Source: Verpa conica (Eukaryota; Ascomycota; Pezizomycetes; Pezizales; Morchellaceae). Taken from it: a DNA stretch of 64,000 nucleotides. The notes below the pieces were generated by a model that was given only the letters and a program-made list of their open reading frames with translations, did not search any database and was not told where the DNA came from. The stretch spans positions 1,116,001 through 1,180,000 of the forward strand of contig JAUFSD010000021.1 in assembly GCA_033030425.1 (NCBI GenBank), written 5' to 3'. Position 1 is the stretch's first letter, and the number at the start of each line of letters is the position of its first letter. Shown here one piece after another: positions 55,486 through 64,000 of the stretch. The position numbers and the translations under genes were made by a program.

Positions 55486-55868
55486 CTAGAGTATGAGTGT
55501 AAGTGATCAGAACTGTCTCCGGTTGGGCAGACTGCTGGTGGAGGGTTGTGGTTGGCCCGGTGGTGTCACACTGGCCTACTTTTGGGTTTATATCAACTGT
55601 GTGCCCCAAGAAAATGTCCCACCTATGCTTTCTTCTGCAAAATGTCAAGACGATAAAATATCTAGAGGAACCACAGAGGAACCACAATACTGTAGCAATT
55701 TACTAGGGGTTTTTAAATTATTTTTGTCTTTTAAACAGGGATATTAGAAAAGTTCTGATGATTTTTTTTCCCCCATACAAAGCCTGGATTTCTTAGGTGT
55801 ACTATGTGGCGCACGCAATTTTTAATCCTACCGGTGTCGAGTTTTGATCACTTTTGTTCACACTCTAG
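55486..55868 (+). mobile_element. MITE family 1, copy C (383 bp)
   Basis: TIRs CTAGAGTATGAGTGTAAGTG.. and inverted CTAGAGTGTGAACAAAAGTG.., both continuing ATCA(G/A)AACT; TA at 55484-55485 and 55869-55870. It matches copy A (22146-22563) in inverted orientation across most of the length, with one internal block replaced or diverged. Confidence 0.8.
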
Positions 55869-56804
55869 TATATTTCGTAGTGACAAATAATAGACCCTCA
55901 GCTACCATAACGAGCTCACCCATAATGAACATTCCTTATCCACACCAGACCCACCAAAAACAAAATTCACCTCTCCAAAAACAACCCCAAAACCTCCTCC
56001 AAAACCTCCTCCAAACCTTCCCCCCCTAACCGCCAACCACCCTACGGCCCATGCATATTACGCCACCATGCAGCGCCAAGCTGTCATCTGCAGGTACGCG
56101 TTCAACCAGGGTTAGGGCGAAAGAAAGCCATATGCACGTCAACAGAAACATATGAAAAAAACAAACAGCGGTTACAGGTGACGCGATAGAATTGTACCTG
56201 CAGACACCAATTTTAGAGCCTATCCCAAGCGATTCGGGTTGGTGGCCCTTTGTGTGGGGTAGATGCTCTATTCAGGGGAGCTGGAATTATTGACAATTCT
56301 TTGTGAAAACCACATGGCGTGCGCTCTATGGTGGAGGTCTGGTTGTTTTGTTTACTAGACGCTCGCCTATTTTAGGCTTCGTATCAGTCAGGACTTGCAT
56401 TACATAGTGAACCTGGCTTTCTGGATCGTGTCCTAATAATTGATACTCCTTTAGTCGCGTTGTTGATGGTGCTATTTTCGGTGTTTAAGGGCGGTATGAG
56501 AGACGCGAATGCACGAGTAGGAAGTAGTTGCAGCTGCAACCTTGTTTGAAGTGTGTAAATTGGTTTCCGCCCCTTTGCAGGATTCAACTGCAAAGAACGC
56601 CTCCAAATATCCTATACAACTGCACCTTGGGCAGCGGACTAAGAAAAGTATATACAAGAATGATAAAAAGGTAAAATAAACTATCTGTTTTAGGAAAGGA
56701 AGTAAAAGGTGGATATCATCAAAAGAAAGGGACCCCCGGGAAAAATAAAATCGAACGGCCCCCAAAATAAAAAAGCATAAACGTAGTAAAAAATAAGTTA
56801 CGCC
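55869..56804. other. Intergenic region, no gene recognised
   Basis: Contains a C/A-rich segment (55930-56035, CCTCCAAAACC repeats) and a block near 56290-56355 resembling 33290-33355. Probably includes the 3' UTR of the DUF3176 gene at its right end. Confidence 0.5.
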
Positions 56805-58767
56805 CTAAGTGTCCCTACCCTTCGTAAATCTCGTTGGTGTCGTCCCCGCGCCCATAATCTGAACTGGTGCAATTCTCAACTTCAGCTCCTCCCCAAACGA
56901 CCTCACTTTCGCTGAATCTCCTGTATACGCAACACCGCTTGTATCTACATCCCTCTGTACATGACCATCAAGCCCTATAAAGATTCCTGCAACTTGACTG
57001 TTCCCTAGCCACCCCACTGGACCACGTATATCCTTTCTCGTTTTTATAACCACCGCCAGCATAAATATCAATGCCAGGACCCATATAGTTGCGGGGAATG
57101 CAAACCATGCCCAGTGCGCGCGAGTGTAGCTCTCCAAGACGCTAGCTGTACCATTGATCTTCTGTACTGTTTCACCCTCGTTTCGGACTGCAGCGGACAT
57201 GGACACCACCATAGAATCCATGACAACGCCAAAGTCATTCGAAAGGAGGTTTATATACATGCTGCGGTGGAATTCTGATATTGATCCGGGCGCTGGAAGG
57301 TCTTTGATGACTCTCGCACCCCCAGTGAGTGAGTAGGTAAGCCCGTTGCTCATGGCGTATAGCGCAGATAGGGATACGTTTGTTTCACCAGTAGGAGAGA
57401 TTGCAACCAACTCGCTAAGGAGTTCGTCATTGATTTCTGTAATGTCTGGGATGGGGAGGATCCATTCAGAGACGGAGGTAGTGTTGATGAGTGTTTCATT
57501 GTACGTGCCGTTGACGACGGATGCCTGGTACTTTTGCTCACAATATGACATACCGCATTGGAAACCGCGGGCAACATGACCGCTACCGGGTGCGACATAG
57601 CCAGGTGCGACGGGGAGATTATGGGTGTCATTAAAAGATGGGTCAGGCTGGATGTAGAGTGCGGTAAGGGCAAGTCGATTCGCGGGGATAGAAACCTGGG
57701 TCCCGATTGGTGTCGAGTTGGCTGGTAGGGCGACGACTTCGAAGAATGTGTTGCCTCCGCCGACAGAGGTACCGTTGAAGGTGTATTTGCAGATTTGTCC
57801 GGAGGTGAAGCAACTACCGCTCTGGCAAAACTTTGTACCAGCAGTCAATGTTGTACAGTTGCGCTCCAGCTGGCTGGTGATCTCCTCGCACGTATGGCAG
57901 ACACCGACAGAGGTTGTGATGGGGAAGGTGCAGTTTCCGGAGGAGCAGGTATAGTCGGTGGTCAACCCGGCTCCGAGAACACTGGAGGTTGCACCCCATA
58001 GAAGAGCGCGCGGGGTAGCCAAAATCAAGCCATTATTAAAGCCACGGGTAGGAGAGTATGAGGGGTTGGTGGATAACAGGGGGGTCTGAGTTACGTCGAC
58101 GACTGAGCGAATTTCGTACGAAATGAGCTGCTGGATTGCTGGGTCGAAACCGAGCGATACAATCATCAATGCGGCACCAAGGTGAACCAACAACCTAGGG
58201 ATTATCAGCGCGAATACCTCCATATTAACCTCTAAACACATACCCTCTGCGAAACCGGAATATCCAACCCAAAGCACCAAAGACATCTCGAGATGCGCCA
58301 TCAATCAAATCCAAATCCGATAGCTTCCTTCGCTGCGCTCCAAACAAGACCCACCTCATCTGGCCAATACACTCTGCGACAGGAACCATCAAAGTAACCT
58401 TTGCAATAACCGAAAGCCACGCCAGAACCGAGTTGAGGGTGATTGATTCATACCACCCTGATATAATATTCGTGTGAAATATCTGCTCGGGATTGTCGTC
58501 AAAGACCCACACGACGAATGCCGTGATGGCCAGTGTGATACCACTCACTGCGAGGGCTATGCAGTGGTAGAGAAAAGTACGCCATGGAAAGCGACGAGGA
58601 CGGCTCGGATGCGCGGGTGGAGGTGGAATAGGTGAGGATGGTAGATTTGGAGCAGAGCTAAGTTGATATGAAGGTGGGGCTTCAGGGTCAACTTCATCAG
58701 CTTTTGCATGTGCAGGAGGGCCGGGGAAGAGGATGCGGAAGGTGAGGTTCCTGAGCATGGTGGTCAT
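56805..58767 (-). CDS. DUF3176-family fungal membrane protein
   Basis: Two exons, 58767-58244 and 58194-56805, separated by a 49-bp intron (GTATGT..CCCTAG); 637 residues. The start is the first ATG (MTTMLRNLTF), not the upstream TTG. The N-terminus is Pro-rich and cytosolic; TM1 YHCIALAVSGITLAITAFVV, TM2 around SVLAWLSVIAKVTLMVPVAE, the conserved QMRWVLFGAQRRKLSDLDLI..ASRDVFGALG segment, and TM3 LLVHLGAALMIVSLGF. A large Cys- and sequon-rich outer domain follows (TCSSGNCTFP, CHTCEEIT), then TM4 near WFAFPATIWVLALIFMLAVV. The FD..QQ..S(Y) segment and layout match DUF3176, a large fungal family of unknown function often numerous in filamentous ascomycetes. It appears intact. Confidence 0.9.
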
Positions 58768-61642
58768 GATTGTCAATCTAGAGCAAACAATGCAGAAAGT
58801 GATTAAGAGACTCTCGCTGGGAGAGGCAGAGGATGGACGTTATGTATGAAACCTCCGTCTAGCGGGAGTGAGACTCAATGGGAGGAGGGGGTAGAGAAGG
58901 AGATGGAGGATAGGAGGGGAGGATGGAGATGAAGAGGGGAAGAAGAAAGAAGAAACGATAGATGAGCAAAGAGAGGAGAGAAGACAGAGAAGACAAAAGA
59001 CAGAAAAGAGACAGCTAGATCGTCAATGGAACAAACGGCATCATATTACAGCAGCACGAATAGAATGGAATGGATCGATGGCAGCCAAAGAATTAATCCG
59101 GACCAGGGACCCAATGAAGACAGGCCATAGATAGATCAGCCTCAACACCATCACCACCCATCACCATCACCAATATCGCAATATCGCAATATCCCCAAAA
59201 ATACACCCCTCTCCCATCACACGCATCAAGCCTAAAATTAACCGAGCGAAACATCGCAGGGGCCAAGTTGTGTCACGATTGGCTGCAGAAGCGCCCGCGC
59301 TATCCCTGCATTATGTTGGAATCTGCACACGGCCAATCAGTCTGCTCAGGTACAGGGGCCCTCGGTAATCGATAACCAGGTCCCGGAAGGAGAGTGATCG
59401 CTCATTGCGTACATTGCGTAGGTACCCGCTGTCTAACCTTAGCCAAGAGATTGCACTGAGGGTTCTCTCTCTCTCCGAAATTGGTATCTATTGCTTGTGT
59501 TTGCTGTTTGCTATCCAATATTAAAGAGTTCTCACTGCTCTAACAATATTTTGTTGCGGCGACATCAGGGGTGATACCAAGATGCGATAGATTAATAAAT
59601 ATCAAACCTATTGCCATCCATCCCCGCTGGGTAACAGTGCCGAGACATCCAGACAAGGATTGCACGGCCGATTCCCGGATACCCTAACCCAATATCAACA
59701 AACCACCAAAGTAATCATGAAAAGATAAAAGACACTACCGGCACGTTTACGTTAGACTAATACTACCCTCGTACGGACCAGCGGGGGTGCCGCGATTCTG
59801 ACTGTTGCTTGTCTTCAGTAGGGCCTGGAATCGAACAAAGCGTCAGAAATAGCGGAGGAGGTGGGAGCTGATTCCTAGTGGTGGCTCCTTACTTTATAGT
59901 GTGCGGGCATGTCAGCTAGTGCGGGTATAGTGGTGCGAGACCCAACGGTTAATACGCGAATAAAAAATACTATAAACTGACGCGTCCGCTTTGCCTTCAG
60001 ATCATCTAGTGACAACTCCGCGGAGAGCCTTTAGTCACACTCTATCACTCGGTAGGGCTGAAATACTAGCCGGTTTCGGGTAGTACGAGTGATCATTCGT
60101 GAAGGTTGAATAAGTGTAAAATACAGCATCTCACTTGAGTATGTAGTAGATGATGGCTAGGAATAAAACTTTTGATTATAGGATTAGAGCCCTAGATCTT
60201 GCGTTCACAATAATGGTTTTTTTTCTAGCTATGAGGTCTTCGAATAGTAAGATAGTAATATTTTATCGTCCTGCTGGCACTTGTACTGAGTCCTTACGTG
60301 GAACCCTTGCCCCGTATTACTAGTTTAGATTTCTATAATAAAGATTTAGCAGTGACCCTAAGGTTACTAAGTTATATTTAATTCGAGTCTGCGGCTAAGA
60401 GAGACAAAAATCACCCATGACATAGACCTAGCCTTGCCTATACTTTATAGCGCCGGGGGATTTCTTATTAAGTAGTTTAGAGACTTCTAATTACCAGTTG
60501 TATTAGCTTAACATTCTCAGCGGTCTCGTGGAGTTAACTAAGATTTGGTGAAATCTGCTACTCTGAAAACTCGAGTGATCCTACATGAATCTAATGATTT
60601 ATTATAAGATAAAATTAAATATACTATCGGAGACATATTATTAACTATGGTCTATAAGCTATTATAATAAGTACCAATGAGAAAGTAGCCACACCAGGCT
60701 TCGGTGTCAAATATATTCGAAACCGGGTAGCGTTACAGTCTTGTTTGAGAAAAGTCCGGTCCCGTGAAGGTGTAGGACCACCAGTAGCTAAGCCAGGAAT
60801 ATTTGCCTCTTCACTATTCTTGGCATAAGACTCAACTAAGAGGTCTCCGACCGGGTTCTGGAAGTGATTTGTATTTTTATCTAGTATTAGATTAAAGTCA
60901 GAGAGACGAGGGCCGGAACGAACCTAGATGCAATGGATGTAGTCTACCAGGGTTGCCTCGCGTATTGTAAGAAAGGGCACCTAAACTGGCCTTATCCAAT
61001 CCATACGGGAATCATATCATGGCAGAGTACTACACAGGTCAGAAAGCGAGAGTCTATACATTTATTAATTTGTCTACCCTGTTTTCTCACACCCCTCACA
61101 GAGACTATTGACTATCCTACTGCGACTCGAACTCATAGTCTTCTTGGCTTGCGCCGTAGATAACAAATATCTGTTGTGCGTTAGTTTTATGGAGGGTCTG
61201 TAAGGGTGTGCCTTCGGGGGTTGGAGGAAGGGAATGAGAGGTGGCATTAATTAGAGTAGACAATGAGACTCTGCATGTGTGGCGCTGTTGAAGCATGTCA
61301 GCCACAGCAAATGCATGTGGTGAAGATCTGTGAAGGTGGGGTATTGGTGGGGCTGAGGATGCACTCAGGCTTGGCGCGTCAACGATCAGCGAGAATATCA
61401 ATCAATGTCCAGATGAGACAGTGACGGCATTGATGGAAAGGGATATCCGCCTACGGGTCACGCATAGGACCTGCAGTGGAGCGTGAGTGAGACATCTCTC
61501 AAATGCGGGGATACAGGGTTTAATTCTTGCTTCACTGGATCATCATCTTCGATCCATCAATTCATCCCCCTCACTCTGCACCCCATCTAGAGATATCATA
61601 TTCCCAACAACTATATAAACCCATCAAGGAACGCCCCCCAAA
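58768..61642. other. Intergenic region between divergent genes, no gene recognised
   Basis: Purine-rich (GGAGGA/GAAGAAG) 5' flank of the DUF3176 gene at 58800-59010, CACCAT/ATATCGCA short repeats near 59150-59190, then AT-rich sequence. The last 130 bases (CATC/CCCC-rich with ACTATATAAAC near 61608) probably form the FluG-like gene promoter. Confidence 0.55.
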
Positions 61643-64000
61643 ATGGAGCAGTATCCATCCCTCTACACAATGCCTCCCCCTCCTCCAGCCTCGATTTCGG
61701 ACCTCCGTAATCTAATTCTCTCTCACCCAATCATCGATAACCATGCCCACAACCTTCTACGAAACTCTCATTCTGCTGCTGCCCCGCTCGAATCCATCAC
61801 TACCGAGGCCTCGGGTGCCGCTATCGACGATGTCCAACACTCTCTCGCCCACAAACGAGCCGTCAGCCAATTGGCTCGCTGGCTTGGTTGTGATCCCGAC
61901 TGGGACGCTGTCAAGGCGAAGCGAGCTACCCTTGATGGACTAGAGTGGGCAAAAAAGAGTTTCGCCGGGATCCAATGCGTTCTCATGGACGACGGTTTGG
62001 ATGAGGATACCGCCGAGGATTTCTCCTGGCATGATCAGCTCACTCCCGACCGGACACGGCGGATAGTCAGGATCGAGAAGGTTGCCGAGACTGCCCTGCA
62101 AAAGTGCTGCTCAGAGCTTCCGGAAGACACAAATGATCTATCCATGCTTGGCCCTGAGATCTTTAATAAATGGGCTATCGAGTTCTCCGCCATCATAAAG
62201 GCTGCTCTAAATGATCCGAATGTGGCTGGTTTTAAATCTGTGGTGTGCTACCGCACTGGTCTCGACATCTCCCCCGAAGAGCCTGTGGCTGGTCCGTTAA
62301 TGGATGCTTTTGCCGCCGTTCTGCGAAGAGCTAGAGCAAGCAATGGGTATAAGATCAGGGAGAAGGTTTTTAATGACTTCTTGGTCCGTGAAATTTCAAG
62401 GTTCATCGGCGAGCATCAAGAAAAGAAGCCACTACAGTTTCATACTGGTCTTGGTGATAATGATCTCAATCTTCTCAAGGCTAATCCTGCGTAACTCATC
62501 CCACATCCTCACTTAGTTCCTAGCATTTGTTAATCAGAAATTAGTCATCTACAATCATTTATCAAGGCCAACCCAGAGGTACCGGTGGTGCTCCTCCACT
62601 CCTCCTATCCATACACTCGCGAGGCTGGCTACCTTGCAACTGTCTATAAGAACGTCTACCTTGATTTTGGCTTGGTTTTCCCCATGCTTTCACAAGACGG
62701 ACAGAAGAGTGTCATAAAGCAGCTCTTGGAATTGACGCCCACAAATAAATTGCTGTGGAGTACCGATGGGCACTGGTTCCCGGAGACATATTCTCTAGCG
62801 AATGCACAGATGAGGGAAGTGCTGAGCGAGGTGAGTACTACTGCACTTATCACTTGGACTGCTCTTTCTCACAAAATACATAGGTCCTGGTGAAACGTGT
62901 GACAAAAGGTCAAATGACCTTGGATCACGCTGTAGACCTCACAAAAAAACTACTCTTTGATAATTCGAATAAGCTTTATAAACTCAACCTAATACCTAAA
63001 TTCTCTGACGGATCATACCCTCCATTGGCCGTCGACTCGATAGCATACGCACACCCAGAAGTTAATTTCTTGAATCAGTTTCTTTCGAAAAACCCTCAAG
63101 TCAAGATCTTCCGGCTACAATGGCTCGATTATACTACTACCCTGCGTCTTCGTTTGGTAACCGTCACACAGATGAAGAAGATGGTTGAGAAAAAGTCGTA
63201 TCTGGCAATTACAGCTGGTGCTATGTCGCTCCTACAAAATGATATGGTAACCGGTGACTTTAGTCATTATGGAGAATGCTTGCTTGTCCCAGATTGGACA
63301 AGCTTGCGCTCCTGTGAGGGATATTCTCCAGGCCATGCAAGTGTAATGTGCTTTCTCCGTGACCCAGATGATGCGGAGAAGGAGCTGGGTATATGCCCTC
63401 GGACGGTCCTATCAAGAGCTGTAAAAAAGGCAAAGGAGGACCACGATGTACAGTTTTTGGTGGGTATTGAATCCGAGGTTGTGTTTCTTCACCGCAATAA
63501 GAAGGAATCCGAGGGGCTGAATCCAATCTCAAATGTTCATGCATGGAGTACTTCACGTTCTCTCTTGAATAAGAGTATGGATATCCTCTCGGAGTGTGTC
63601 GAAGCTCTAGAGGGTAGTGGGGTTGAAGTTTTATTATTTCATCCAGAGAGTGCAGACGGTCAATATGAAATTGTCACTGGCCCACTTTCTCCGCTGGCGA
63701 GCATTGACACACTATGTCATACACGGGAAACAATCGTGAGTATTTGCTCAAAATACGATGTTCGGGCTTCGTTTTACCCAAAGCCATACCCCGATGGCGC
63801 AGGAACAGCTGCGCATGCTCATATTTCAATATCCCCACCGACTGAGGAGAATGGGGAGTACTTCTTCGGTGGTATTTTAGATAGCATGAGGGCTGTTTGT
63901 GCCCTAACAATGCCAAACGTCGCAAGCTATGATAGAATCGTCGAAGGCGCTTGGGCAGGTGGAACGTGGGTCGCTTGGGGTGACAAGAATAAGGAAGTTC
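61643..64000 (+). CDS. FluG-like protein: amidohydrolase plus glutamine synthetase-like domain (partial)
   Basis: Exons 61643-62490, 62545-62830 and 62884 to beyond the window; introns 62491-62544 and 62831-62883, phases 2 and 0. The N-terminal half is amidohydrolase-like: PIIDNHAHNLL carries the metal-binding HxH, with FKSVVCYRTGLDI, QFHTGLGDND, VVLLHSSYPYTREAGYLA and LLWSTDGHWFPE in the usual order. The C-terminal half is glutamine-synthetase-like: FLVGIESEVVFL, HPESADGQYEIV, HAHISI and FFGGILDSMRAVCALTMPNV then ASYDR. This fusion is the FluG architecture; Aspergillus FluG controls asexual development, but many fungal paralogs have unknown roles. The start ATG follows ACTATATAAAC. The 3' end is cut by the window. 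No frame breaks are seen. Confidence 0.92.

Noticed and set aside
58768..58776. TTG start for the DUF3176 gene
   Set aside because: The first ATG at 58767-58765 in the same frame is preferred.
61117..61160. B box-like GAGTTCGAGTC on the - strand
   Set aside because: No A box at the right distance and no acceptor partner; chance match.
1..64000. CRISPR arrays, bacterial operons, ribosome binding sites
   Set aside because: The sequence is eukaryotic (spliced genes, fungal families); no direct-repeat/spacer array of CRISPR type was seen.

Overview
This window is genomic DNA of a filamentous ascomycete fungus. The genes are sparse and carry short GT-AG introns, and wide intergenic stretches hold homopolymers and pyrimidine tracts. 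Fungal families present include a BIM1/X325-type GPI protein, an MFS sugar transporter, a NACHT-ankyrin STAND protein, a DUF3176 membrane protein and a FluG-like protein. The H-type lectin/coiled-coil genes, the many small TA-flanked elements and the old Copia element would fit a transposon-rich Pezizomycete (truffle or morel lineage). That placement is inference; nothing here is a formal taxonomic marker.

Layout. 1-408: last two exons of a GMC oxidoreductase. 5.8-6.6 kb: secreted BIM1-like GPI protein. 10.5-12.5 kb (-): eight-exon sugar transporter, for which a full splice model closes in frame. 16.8-17.8 kb: intrinsically disordered Pro/Glu/Lys-rich protein. 18.4-21.4 kb (-): NACHT-ankyrin STAND protein. 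21.6-23.0 kb: cluster of small inverted-repeat (MITE-like) elements. 25.9-55.0 kb: the main feature, described below. 56.8-58.8 kb (-): DUF3176 membrane protein. 61.6-64.0 kb: FluG-like amidohydrolase/glutamine-synthetase fusion, cut by the window end.

The main feature is an array of seven paralogous genes, all on the + strand. Where the 5' end survives they share one layout: exon 1 is a Pro-rich leader ending in a (S)FM/LS..ELI.CY motif; exon 2 is 68-77 bp and encodes an F.ASL..I...P.LVYE.LVA motif; exon 3 is a long coiled coil. Intron phases (1, then 0) are the same in all six complete copies. Two copies (genes 6 and 7) end in three tandem H-type lectin repeats. Genes 1, 3 and 5 end in short basic tails. 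Genes 3 and 4 keep decayed lectin sequence beyond their stop codons. Coiled-coil length differs strongly between copies, and several coils are built of DNA-level tandem repeats (21 bp, about 105-117 bp and 252 bp). Four copies share a TTACG-repeat block upstream of the start, and three share 3' flanks. A STAND receptor lies next to the array. Together this looks like a rapidly evolving recognition or agglutinin family, but the function is inferred.

Gene 6 is split by a 6.4-kb Ty1/Copia element (43706-50150, - strand) with 324-bp LTRs, a GTTTT target duplication, a half-tRNA-iMet-type primer site and a purine tract. The element is itself dead: it has two in-frame TGA codons and a nested 1255-bp insertion with a 6-bp duplication and degenerate tRNA-like pol III boxes. 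The gene 6 reading frame matches exactly across the element, so the gene was open when the element landed.

Alternative start codons (GTG, TTG) were not accepted for this eukaryote. CDS starts were moved to the first suitable ATG or to the exon boundary.
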